From NCBI GenBank assembly GCA_007117035.1, contig SKHG01000029.1, positions 1 through 34,346 of the forward strand: DNA of 34,346 nucleotides, written 5' to 3'. Shown piece by piece: positions 6,372 through 12,513 of this stretch; the first letter of the stretch is position 1, and each line of letters starts with the position of its first letter. A program made the position numbers and the translations under genes. The DNA is from Candidatus Campbelliibacteriota bacterium. GTDB lineage: Bacteria > Patescibacteriota > Minisyncoccia > Phycocordibacterales > CSBR16-193. The notes under the pieces were generated by a model. That model was not told the origin of the DNA, searched no databases, and saw only the letters and a list, made by a program, of their open reading frames with translations.

Positions 6372-6833
6372 ATGAAAAATATCTTAAAAGAGTTTAAGAC
6401 GTTTGCCCTCAGGGGTAGTGTAATTGATCTGGCTGTTGGTATTATCATTGGTGCAGCCTTCAATAGTATCGTTCAGTCTTTAGTTAATGATGTAATAATG
6501 CCACCGATTGGTTACTTTACTGGTAATGTTGATTTCAGTAATTTGTATATTAATTTGAGCAACGAAAGTTTCGAAAGCCTCTCAGCCGCCAAAGAAGCTG
6601 GGGTCGCTACTATAAATTATGGTCTTTTTATTAACAGTGTTATAAGTTTTGTTATTGTAGCTTCTGTGGTTTTCTTTTTAGTCAGATCAATAAATCGTCT
6701 TCGAGAAAAACAAGAGCAGTCACCTCAAAAGACCAAAACCACAAGACCATGCCCATACTGCCTGCAAGATGTTTCTAGAAAAGCTACTCGTTGTCAGTTC
6801 TGTACGTCTTCGATTTCGTCCGACTCCAAATAA
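6372..6833 (+). CDS. mscL: large-conductance mechanosensitive channel MscL with C-terminal zinc ribbon
   Basis: A 153-aa channel that opens under extreme membrane tension to release solutes. The N-terminal amphipathic helix and TM1 are clear (FKTFALRGSVIDLAVGIIIGAAF, in two parts 8-17 and 18-30), with DVIMPPIGYFTG (40-51) after TM1 and TM2 at about 84-105. The usual C-terminal helical bundle is followed by a compact CPYC...CQFC zinc-ribbon motif (Cys127, 130, 141, 144). The tail may bind metal, which is notable because the gene sits back to back with a zinc importer. It is likely leaderless, and no Shine-Dalgarno site is visible. Confidence 0.94.
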   Translation: MKNILKEFKTFALRGSVIDLAVGIIIGAAFNSIVQSLVNDVIMPPIGYFTGNVDFSNLYINLSNESFESLSAAKEAGVATINYGLFINSVISFVIVASVVFFLVRSINRLREKQEQSPQKTKTTRPCPYCLQDVSRKATRCQFCTSSISSDSK

Positions 6834-6922
6834 TTTATATACAAAAATTCTAAAAACAAAGATACAAAAATCTAAACTGTTTGAGGCTTGTACTGTTTTG
6901 TATTTACAGTATTATTGACTAC

Positions 6923-7762
6923 ATGATACTAGATGGAAAAAAAGCGAGAGAATCCTTGTCTCAGCGTTTAGAGAAACGTTTAGAGAATTTAGGATTTAAA
7001 CCTAAGTTAGTTATTTTCCAAATTGGAAATGATGAGCAATCTTCTTTGTATATTGAAAAGAAGAAGCAGTTTGCTAAAAAGATTGGGGTTGAGGTGGAAT
7101 GTAATAGATTAGCAAATGATATTTCAACCGAGGAAGTTATTTCCGAGATTAAAAAAGCAAACATCGATCAAAGCACTCAAGGGATTATTGTTCAACTACC
7201 TGTACCAAAACACCTAGATACCACTGATGTAATCGAGGCTATATCTCCACAAAAAGATGCAGACGGATTAACTTCTCATAATTTGAAACTTCTCTGGGAG
7301 GGATCGAGCAAAGCAATAGTACCAGCGACCGCGTTGGGGATTTTTACCCTACTTGATTTTTACGGGATTGATGTTAGTGGTAAACATGTAGGTGTTATTG
7401 GACGTTCTAGTTTGGTTGGTAAGCCGACTGCTCTTTTGGCTTTGAAAAAAAACGCAACAGTAACTGTCTGTCACAGTAAAACCAAAGATCTAGATTCTTT
7501 GTTACCAACTTTTGATATATTAATCTCAGCTACTGGCTACCCTGGTTTAGTCACAGTTAAATCTGTTCGAAAAGGTCAGACTGTTATAGATGTTGGTATT
7601 TCAGTTGACTATCAAAACGGTGAAAGGGCAGTCAGTGGCGATGTTGATTTTTCTGTAGTTCAGCCGATTGTCGAGAATATATCTCCAGTACCTGGGGGAG
7701 TTGGTCCGATGACAGTCTACTCACTGTTTGAGAACTTGATCAACCTAAGCGAAGATTCTTAG
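6923..7762 (+). CDS. folD: methylenetetrahydrofolate dehydrogenase/cyclohydrolase FolD
   Basis: A 279-aa bifunctional folate enzyme interconverting methylene-, methenyl- and 10-formyl-tetrahydrofolate with NAD(P). Catalytic Tyr43 and Lys47 (SLYIEKKKQF), GIIVQLPVP with Gln91 (87-95), KDADGL (111-116), the nucleotide-binding GRSSLVGKP (160-168) and the C-terminal PVPGGVGPMT are present. The usual PCTPxG motif reads PATALG, so Cys and the second Pro are replaced. ATG 6923 is preferred over a TTG at 6881 because the extra 14 residues are hydrophobic and not family-like. It supplies one-carbon units and pairs functionally with glyA and folA elsewhere in the window. Confidence 0.95.
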   Translation: MILDGKKARESLSQRLEKRLENLGFKPKLVIFQIGNDEQSSLYIEKKKQFAKKIGVEVECNRLANDISTEEVISEIKKANIDQSTQGIIVQLPVPKHLDTTDVIEAISPQKDADGLTSHNLKLLWEGSSKAIVPATALGIFTLLDFYGIDVSGKHVGVIGRSSLVGKPTALLALKKNATVTVCHSKTKDLDSLLPTFDILISATGYPGLVTVKSVRKGQTVIDVGISVDYQNGERAVSGDVDFSVVQPIVENISPVPGGVGPMTVYSLFENLINLSEDS

Positions 7763-7787
7763 AATTATAAAAAATAAATCGTAAGGG

Positions 7788-7796
7788 TGATATAAT
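7788..7796 (+). promoter_or_regulatory. extended -10 promoter of the SIMPL gene
   Basis: TGATATAAT is a perfect extended -10 box, with 21 nt between it and the ATG at 7818. The leader would be only about 14 nt and has no Shine-Dalgarno site. Confidence 0.65.
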
Positions 7797-7817
7797 TAGT
7801 ACCATAATAAAAATAAT

Positions 7818-8627
7818 ATGAATGATCAAAAACAAAGTCTTCCGTTGGAGTTTCGTCGCTTGATAATAGTTTCAGTTGTTGTGCTTTTAGTTTTAGCACT
7901 CTTTTTGATAATGATGTTCTTTAATGCAGCCAAAGAGAACCGTTATATCGGTAGAGATGTGGCTCCACAAACAACCCTAACTTTTCAAGGGCAGGGGGAA
8001 GTGGTTGTTGTTCCTGATGCGTCTGAGTTTAGTTTCTCTGTTCAGTTCGAAAGTTTAGAGGTTTCAGAGGCCCAAGACGAAGTCGCTAGTCTGGTTAATG
8101 AGATAATCGAATATCTTAAACAATCTGGTGTGTCTGAAGAAAAGATAAAAACAGTTAGCTACTCTGTTTTTCCTCGGTATGAAAACCGACCTGTTTCAGC
8201 TATTTATGATGAAAGAATCATTTGGCCAAACAGTGAGCGTGTTTTAGTGGGATACGAAGTTGTCCATACTACCAGAGTAGTGGTTGATGAACTGGAGCGT
8301 TCCGGAGAATTAGTTGGTGGAGTTGGAGAACGTGGCGCAACCAACATCAGCGGTATTATTTTCACTGTTTCTGACGAAAAAGAGATTAAAAATGTAGCCA
8401 GACGTCTAGCTATAGAAGAAGCTAAGCGCGAGGCTGAGGTTGTGGCCAAAGACCTAGGAGTTAAACTTGTTAGAGTTGTCAGTTTTAGTGAAAACCAACC
8501 TGGATTCTTTACAAGAATGGAGATGTCTAAAGACTCAATGCAAGATTATTCAGTTGATCAACCTGTTTTCTCACCAGGTGAAGAAAAAATAATTTCTACT
8601 GTGATTATAACTTACGAGATTAAATAG
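7818..8627 (+). CDS. SIMPL (DUF541) domain protein, membrane anchored
   Basis: A 269-aa protein with one N-terminal transmembrane helix (about 14-35) followed by an extracytoplasmic SIMPL/DUF541 domain. The family opening TLTFQGQGEVVVVPDASEF is seen at about 53-71, then the characteristic helix with a SGVSEEKIKTVSYSVFP segment (about 97-113), a GYEVVHTTRV strand and AIEEAKREAEVVAKDLGV near 198-215. SIMPL proteins form ring assemblies in some bacteria and are linked to envelope stress, but a biochemical role is not established. It is a single-gene unit. Confidence 0.88.
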   Translation: MNDQKQSLPLEFRRLIIVSVVVLLVLALFLIMMFFNAAKENRYIGRDVAPQTTLTFQGQGEVVVVPDASEFSFSVQFESLEVSEAQDEVASLVNEIIEYLKQSGVSEEKIKTVSYSVFPRYENRPVSAIYDERIIWPNSERVLVGYEVVHTTRVVVDELERSGELVGGVGERGATNISGIIFTVSDEKEIKNVARRLAIEEAKREAEVVAKDLGVKLVRVVSFSENQPGFFTRMEMSKDSMQDYSVDQPVFSPGEEKIISTVIITYEIK

Positions 8628-8658
8628 TTACCCCTATTAAACACAGAAAGTGTAAAAC

Positions 8659-8686
8659 TTGACATTTATTTTAATAGATGTATTAT
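8659..8686 (+). promoter_or_regulatory. strong promoter of the structured RNA/tRNA unit
   Basis: TTGACA (8659-8664) and TATTAT (8681-8686) with a 16-nt spacer; a TTATAT reading at 8683 gives 18 nt. Start is expected near 8691-8694. Confidence 0.75.
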
Positions 8687-8690
8687 ATTC

Positions 8691-8920
8691 GGAGCATTGT
8701 TTACTAATCCGCAGTAAACACACAGGCGTTGATGTGTTTAATTAGTATATAACCGTACAATGTTAGAGTCGTGAAGGTATAGCAAGTCCTTCGTCTTCGT
8801 ATATTTCCTTAATTTTTAAAGGAAAATAAGGAAAACCCTAGCGAAGTAACTCCCCTCGTTATCTTCTAGCGTTCCAAATATCGTGAACAGGAAGAGAGAG
8901 GGTGCTTGGTTTTGTTCCTC
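8691..8920 (+). ncRNA. unidentified structured RNA upstream of the tRNA
   Basis: No open reading frame of note occupies this 230-nt stretch, yet it follows a strong promoter and is full of complementary segments. GTTTACT/AGTAAAC (8699-8705/8713-8719), an alternative AAACACA/TGTGTTT (8716-8722/8733-8739), a closing CATT/AATG, GAAGG/CCTTC (8773-8777/8788-8792), CTTCG/CGAAG (8795-8799/8842-8846) enclosing TTTCCTT/AAGGAAA (8804-8810/8819-8825), and GAAGTAAC/GTTA-CTTC (8843-8850/8858-8866). I do not recognise RNase P RNA, tmRNA, SRP RNA or a T-box; their conserved blocks are missing. It may be a free small RNA or the leader of the tRNA transcript. Confidence 0.5.
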
Positions 8921-8921
8921 A

Positions 8922-8992
8922 TAACTCGTAGTTCAATAGGTAGAACACTCATCTCAGGATGAAAGATTCGGGTTCAATTCCCGACGAGTTAG
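8922..8992 (+). tRNA. tRNA gene with 6-nt anticodon loop, probably tRNA-Trp by context
   Basis: A clean cloverleaf: acceptor TAACTCG/CGAGTTA (8922-8928/8985-8991, 7 bp), D arm GTTC-AATAGGTA-GAAC, T arm TCGGG-TTCAATT-CCCGA (8968-8984), discriminator G at 8992 and no encoded CCA. The anticodon stem CTCAT/ATGAA (8948-8952/8959-8963) pairs at four of five positions and leaves a loop of only six bases, CTCAGG, instead of seven. Tryptophan is suggested by G73, by the position upstream of secE-nusG-rplK where tRNA-Trp commonly lies, and because inserting one C gives CTCCAGG with anticodon CCA. Read literally, the bases after U33 are CAG. It could be a real variant, a pseudogene or a sequencing error. 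Confidence 0.7.
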
Positions 8993-8996
8993 CTCC

Positions 8997-9034
8997 CCAC
9001 CCAATGTTTTGTCTAAAACATTGGGTGGTTTTTT
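8997..9034 (+). terminator. strong intrinsic terminator after the tRNA
   Basis: CCACCCAATGTTTT (8997-9010) and AAAACATTGGGTGG (9015-9028) form a perfect 14-bp stem with loop GTCT and a T-run at 9029-9034. Confidence 0.93.
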
Positions 9035-9035
9035 G

Positions 9036-9098
9036 TTGACAACTTTATTTAAAAGGAGTAATGTAATGAAATAAGAGAGCCCCGGGAAGGGGTTTTTT
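9036..9098 (+). promoter_or_regulatory. secE leader: promoter-like box, mini-ORF and attenuator-like hairpin
   Basis: TTGACA (9036-9041) follows the terminator; the best -10 at a 17-nt spacing is only TAATGT (9059-9064). AAAAGGAG (9051-9058) precedes ATGTAA (a start followed at once by a stop, 9061-9066) and ATGAAATAA (9066-9074). A hairpin follows: CCCC/GGGG (9080-9083/9089-9092), extendable by A-U and G-U pairs, with a T-run (9093-9098), 12 nt before the secE ATG. The arrangement resembles an attenuator, but the order of promoter and mini-ORF is uncertain. Confidence 0.4.
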
Positions 9099-9110
9099 AA
9101 TAAAAAAATT

Positions 9111-9296
9111 ATGAATAGATTAAAAAAATATCTAAAGGCTACCAAAGGGGAGATGGAGCATGTTAGTTGGCCTTCTCGTAAGCAGGCTATCATCTTTACT
9201 CTACTTGTCATTGCTGTTTCTATAGTAGCAGCACTCTTTTTGGGATTTTTTGACTTCATTTTTTCTGAAGTGATAGTTGAAAATATTTTTCTTTAA
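9111..9296 (+). CDS. secE: preprotein translocase subunit SecE
   Basis: A 61-aa single-span SecE. It has the conserved cytoplasmic helix ending in HVSWPSRKQ (17-25), where WPS is the family hallmark, and one transmembrane helix at about 26-48. It clamps SecY in the protein export channel. It is first in the secE-nusG-rplK run, with 13 nt to nusG. No Shine-Dalgarno site precedes the ATG; a hairpin with a T-run lies just upstream. Confidence 0.95.
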   Translation: MNRLKKYLKATKGEMEHVSWPSRKQAIIFTLLVIAVSIVAALFLGFFDFIFSEVIVENIFL

Positions 9297-9309
9297 TTAA
9301 TAAACAAAC

Positions 9310-9876
9310 ATGACTGAAGAACAACTAAAACAGCAAAAACAAAGAATACAAGAAGGTCGTAATTGGTATGTTATCCATACCTATTCTGGTTATGAAGAAA
9401 CAGTTCGTAAAAACCTAAAGCAACGTATTGAGTCTTTAGGTATGCAGGACAAAATATTTGATGTAATCGTTCCAACTCAAAAAAAGATCAAGATTAGAGG
9501 AGGAAAAAGAATTGAAGATTCTGAGAAAATTTATCCTGGTTATATTTTAGTTAACATGGTCGTGACCGACGATTCTTGGTTTGTGGTTCGAAACACTCCA
9601 CGAGTAACTGGTTTTGTCGGGACCGGAGTTTACCCTGTTCCAATTCCTCAAAAGGAAGTTGATGAATTAATCGGTCGAATGGAGAGTGATACACCAACAC
9701 ACAAGATAGATTTGTTGGTTGGAGATCATGTTGTCATTACAGATGGTCCGTTTAAGGAGTTGGAGGGTAAGGTTAATGAAGTTGATGAGAATCACGGAAA
9801 AGTTCAGGTTTTGGTGGCTATGTTCGGACGAGAAACTCCAGTAGAGCTAGATTTCTTGCAAATCAGAAAGTTATAG
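9310..9876 (+). CDS. nusG: transcription termination/antitermination factor NusG
   Basis: A 188-aa NusG that binds RNA polymerase across the clamp and couples transcription to termination or translation. The NGN domain opens with RNWYVIHTYSGYEETV (about 17-32), includes the YPGYILVNMV strand and RNTPRVTGFVG (about 97-107), and is followed by a C-terminal KOW domain starting around residue 137 with VGDHVVITDGPFKELEGKV. Length is normal. It lies between secE and rplK as in most bacteria, with 29 nt to rplK. Confidence 0.97.
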   Translation: MTEEQLKQQKQRIQEGRNWYVIHTYSGYEETVRKNLKQRIESLGMQDKIFDVIVPTQKKIKIRGGKRIEDSEKIYPGYILVNMVVTDDSWFVVRNTPRVTGFVGTGVYPVPIPQKEVDELIGRMESDTPTHKIDLLVGDHVVITDGPFKELEGKVNEVDENHGKVQVLVAMFGRETPVELDFLQIRKL

Positions 9877-9905
9877 GTTAATCTTACAAATCACTACTAT
9901 ATATT

Positions 9906-10328
9906 ATGGCAAAACAAGCAGAAAAAAAATTAAAACTTCAAATTCCAGGTGGCGCAGCTAATCCAGCTCCTCCGGTTGGTCCAGCACTAGGACAAGCTGG
10001 AATTAATATTGGTGAGTTCGTGACTCGATTTAACGAGGCTACTAAAGATATGCGGGGTGATATAATTCCGGTTGTGATATCTGTCTATAAGGATCGAAGC
10101 TTCGATTTCGTTTTAAAGACCCCACCAGCTTCTCGTCTAATCCTAAAAGCAATTGGTAAGGATAAGGGTTCTGGTAAGAATTTGGTCAGTAAGGCTGGTA
10201 CTATAACCAAGGCGCAGATTAAAGAAATTGCTGAGAGAAAAATGCAAGATCTTAACGCCAACGATATTGAGTCCGCTTCTAAGATAATCGAGGGAACCTG
10301 TCGCTCAATGGGTGTAGAGGTTAAATAA
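9906..10328 (+). CDS. rplK: 50S ribosomal protein L11
   Basis: A 140-aa L11 of the GTPase-associated centre. The N-terminal [20 protein letters not shown] stretch (about 14-33), with the conserved prolines, and the C-terminal RNA-binding domain with [19 protein letters not shown] are complete. In most bacteria rplA (L1) follows directly. Here a terminator begins 12 nt after the stop and the next gene is on the other strand, so rplA is not in this operon. Confidence 0.97.
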   Translation: MAKQAEKKLKLQIPGGAANPAPPVGPALGQAGINIGEFVTRFNEATKDMRGDIIPVVISVYKDRSFDFVLKTPPASRLILKAIGKDKGSGKNLVSKAGTITKAQIKEIAERKMQDLNANDIESASKIIEGTCRSMGVEVK

Positions 10329-10340
10329 ATAATATAAATT

Positions 10341-10371
10341 AAAACCGGTCGCATAAAGCGACCGGTTTTTT
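10341..10371 (+). terminator. intrinsic terminator of the secE-nusG-rplK operon
   Basis: AAAACCGGTCGC (10341-10352) pairs with GCGACCGGTTTT (10358-10369) around ATAAA, followed by further T. The stem ACCGGTCGC matches that of the cbiZ terminator. Confidence 0.93.
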
Positions 10372-10462
10372 GTTTAAGTAGAAATCTTTTTTCAGACAGA
10401 GTTTAGGAGAAATATATAAATAAGGTTTGTGTTTTAATATTATGTTTATCTGGCCTGTTCTT

Positions 10463-10951
10463 TTATCCTCTCTCCAAAGTAAGAAATGTATATCTAAAAC
10501 CGTTAGATTCTTTATCCTCTCTATAAATTTCTTTTTTAAACTCACTATATTCTGGAAAAGAAGTGTCTGTCTCTAGATTAGCATCAATTATTGTAAGGTA
10601 TAGTCTGTCGGTGTGGGGAAGAGCTTGTTTATATATTTCTCCTCCTCCTATTATAAAAATCTCCTCACCACCTTCTAAATTTTTTGCAGTATCAATTGCC
10701 TGTTCAATTGATTCCCCTGTCTTAGCACCTGAAGCACTGTAATCAGTGTTTCTGCTTATTATTATATTTTCTCTGTTCGGTAAAGGTCTGAATTTTTCCG
10801 GTATCGACTCCCATGTTTTTCTACCCATTATTACAGGGTGTCCTGTTGTTAAATCCTTAAACCTTTTTAGGTCTTCTGGAATATCCCAAGGAATAGAGTT
10901 GTTTTTACCAATCCCTAGGTTTTTATCCACCGCAACGATAATAGATATCAT
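10463..10951 (-). CDS. folA: dihydrofolate reductase
   Basis: A 162-aa DHFR that reduces dihydrofolate to tetrahydrofolate with NADPH. Key elements are GIGKNNSIPWDIPEDLKRFK (13-32, with the active-site acid in the PED turn), GRKTWESIP (43-51), IIISRN and IIGGGEIYKQAL (98-109). It is the last gene of the thyA-like, dcd-like, folA run, starting 1 nt after the dcd-like stop. Its presence fits a ThyA-type enzyme that oxidises tetrahydrofolate and argues against a ThyX-only system. Confidence 0.95.
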   Translation of the reverse strand: MISIIVAVDKNLGIGKNNSIPWDIPEDLKRFKDLTTGHPVIMGRKTWESIPEKFRPLPNRENIIISRNTDYSASGAKTGESIEQAIDTAKNLEGGEEIFIIGGGEIYKQALPHTDRLYLTIIDANLETDTSFPEYSEFKKEIYREDKESNGFRYTFLTLERG

Positions 10952-10952
10952 T

Positions 10953-11600
10953 TTATACTTTAAATTTTTCTTTTAACTCTTCGATTTCACCTTTTTGAAT
11001 CATTTCTATCTCAACCTCGTCGTGTTTTTTCTCAGATTTTGATCTAATAAAACCTTCTACTATATCCTTTTTGTGGTATCTACTTTTTTCTATATCTACC
11101 ACTTCATCTAGTCGGTCAAAGACAACCTGCGCAAAACGTTCCCCTGGGTACATTCTAATTGTCTGACCACTTGTGTTGTTTCTAACTGGAATTGCTAACT
11201 GTCCTTCATAACCCGAATCAATTATTCCAGTTAAGTCTACTGACAGACCCCTTCGATTGGTTGATGATCGCGGATAGAGAACAGCCATTAAATCATTTGG
11301 TACTTTTATACTTTCCAAGGTCGAAACCAAAACATATTCTTGTGGTAGAAGATCAAAGTGTTGACCTTTTTCAAGTTCTAAAACATCAAAATATTGTTGG
11401 TTTTTTTTGTCGAAGTGATCTATGTGTAGAGCCTCTCTCCCGTTTTCTGTTAGATGCCAGTGTTTAGGAATTATAAAAGTGTAACCCAGTCTTAGGTCAA
11501 CTGCGTGAGACTGCATTTGAAACTGGTCTAACTCAGGTTTAAACTCGACATCACCTTTTTTGATTCTATCTATGATTTGGTTTTTTGTTAGAATGGCCAT
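10953..11600 (-). CDS. dCTP deaminase/dUTPase-family protein lacking the deaminase Glu
   Basis: A 215-aa member of the Dcd/DCD-DUT family (trimeric dUTPase fold). Family features are SHAVDLRLG (31-39), PRSSTNRRGLSVDLTGIIDSG (in two parts, about 110-119 and 120-130) and a GYEGQLAIPVRNN strand. In E. coli Dcd and in the archaeal bifunctional enzyme, the equivalent of the underlined AIPV position carries the catalytic Glu (LEFYN or LEIV). Here it is Pro. The Asp in IIDSG and the Arg-Ser-Ser motif needed for nucleotide binding are kept. It may be a diphosphatase only, or have another substrate. A 40-residue charged C-terminal tail, lysine and glutamate rich, is extra. It lies between thyA-like and folA in one operon. 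Confidence 0.78.
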   Translation of the reverse strand: MAILTKNQIIDRIKKGDVEFKPELDQFQMQSHAVDLRLGYTFIIPKHWHLTENGREALHIDHFDKKNQQYFDVLELEKGQHFDLLPQEYVLVSTLESIKVPNDLMAVLYPRSSTNRRGLSVDLTGIIDSGYEGQLAIPVRNNTSGQTIRMYPGERFAQVVFDRLDEVVDIEKSRYHKKDIVEGFIRSKSEKKHDEVEIEMIQKGEIEELKEKFKV

Positions 11601-11604
11601 TTTT

Positions 11605-12441
11605 TTATAAAGCTATTTTTAAATTTTTAATTGCAGGAAGTGGAGAATACTGTTTTTCTAAGTCTTCTATTATTTTATCAACTGTTTTTTTGTCTTTTTT
11701 CTCCATCTTATCAAAAGCGTTTTTGGGTAGATTTAATTTTATCTTTTTATGTTTAACTTTCCTTTTCATAATCTCTTTTGCTCCTGTGTAATGGTTTTCG
11801 TAAATATGAGCGTTGGATATTGATTGAGAATATATACCAGGACTTACGTTGAGTTTCTGAGCAAGAACACATTGAAGTAGGGCAAAGCCCGCAACGTCAT
11901 GAGGAAATCCCAAAATCATATCATTTGATCTGACAATACTGTGCATATGCAGTTTTCCGTTTATTATGTTTACTGTAAATGTAAAAGGGCAGGGCACGTT
12001 TTTCTTTTTAACAAGACTTAGTCCATCTGTAGCTGGATCCCAAGCCATAACCACACCATGCCTACTCGAAGGCTCTTTCTTTAGAAGGTCCACCAAACAT
12101 TTTATCTGATCTCTTCCAAAGTGTTTTCTCCACCTATAACCATAAGCTACAGTAACTACATCGTTTGGATTGGTAAAGTAGTCCCAGATTTTTGTGTAGT
12201 CTCGCAAAAAGTCTTCAGGTTTTCTGGATCCAGCCAGAAACCATGCTTGTTCGGCAACAAAAATCTTAATCGGTATTTTTCTTAAAGTTAGGAGTGGAAA
12301 ACCATCTTTTTCTATGTCTATCGAGAAGTGCATTCCAGGAACTGCTGAAGTTTCAAGACCTGTCCTTTCAGACTTTTCTCTGAGACCTTTTTTCATAATC
12401 TCAGATATCATATCTTTATATATTTGGTCAAATTTTGCCAT
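11605..12441 (-). CDS. thyA: thymidylate synthase-superfamily enzyme with Asp at the dUMP/dCMP selector position
   Basis: A 278-aa ThyA-fold protein. Seen: RTGLET (26-31, phosphate loop Arg), the catalytic Cys151 in VPCPF, SRHGVVMAW (126-134), RSNDMILGFPHDVAGFALL (171-189) and AHIYENH (211-217). The region aligns with E. coli RSCDVFLGLPFNIASYALL, so Asn177, which reads the uracil ring, is Asp182 here. Asp at this site is typical of dCMP hydroxymethylases and of engineered dCMP methylases. The second Arg of the SRR motif is His, and the residue after the catalytic Cys is Pro rather than His. Clustering with folA, glyA and tmk fits a folate-dependent methyl transfer to a pyrimidine nucleotide; whether dUMP or dCMP is the substrate is open. 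Confidence 0.85.
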   Translation of the reverse strand: MAKFDQIYKDMISEIMKKGLREKSERTGLETSAVPGMHFSIDIEKDGFPLLTLRKIPIKIFVAEQAWFLAGSRKPEDFLRDYTKIWDYFTNPNDVVTVAYGYRWRKHFGRDQIKCLVDLLKKEPSSRHGVVMAWDPATDGLSLVKKKNVPCPFTFTVNIINGKLHMHSIVRSNDMILGFPHDVAGFALLQCVLAQKLNVSPGIYSQSISNAHIYENHYTGAKEIMKRKVKHKKIKLNLPKNAFDKMEKKDKKTVDKIIEDLEKQYSPLPAIKNLKIAL

Positions 12442-12447
12442 TTAGGT

Positions 12448-12453
12448 ATTATA
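12448..12453 (-). promoter_or_regulatory. -10 box of the thyA-like operon, leaderless geometry
   Basis: TATAAT on the minus strand (complement of 12448-12453) lies 6 nt upstream of the ATG at 12441. There is no room for a Shine-Dalgarno site. Confidence 0.6.
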
Positions 12454-12498
12454 TTATCTTTTTTAATAAAAAACCAATTATTATTTTTTGTAGTATTT

Positions 12499-12507
12499 TG
12501 CTATTAT
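12499..12507 (+). promoter_or_regulatory. extended -10 promoter of the dCMP deaminase-like gene
   Basis: TGCTATTAT ends 6 nt before the ATG at 12514. It is divergent from the thyA-like promoter within a 72-bp gap. Confidence 0.62.
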
Positions 12508-12513
12508 TACTTA

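Noticed and set aside
8890-8920. T-box-like AGGGTG segment
   Set aside because: No full T-box sequence, no specifier stem and no synthetase or amino-acid gene downstream.
8691-8999. tmRNA encoded across the structured RNA and the tRNA-like end
   Set aside because: The 5' end lacks the tmRNA acceptor/D-loop block, and the distance from the T-arm to the downstream CCA is 12 nt instead of 8. A normal 7-bp acceptor stem of a tRNA fits perfectly.
11605-12441. Treating the ThyA-like gene as a pseudogene because of motif changes
   Set aside because: The frame is intact, the catalytic Cys, His and Tyr are present and it is in an operon with folate genes. Altered specificity is more likely than decay.
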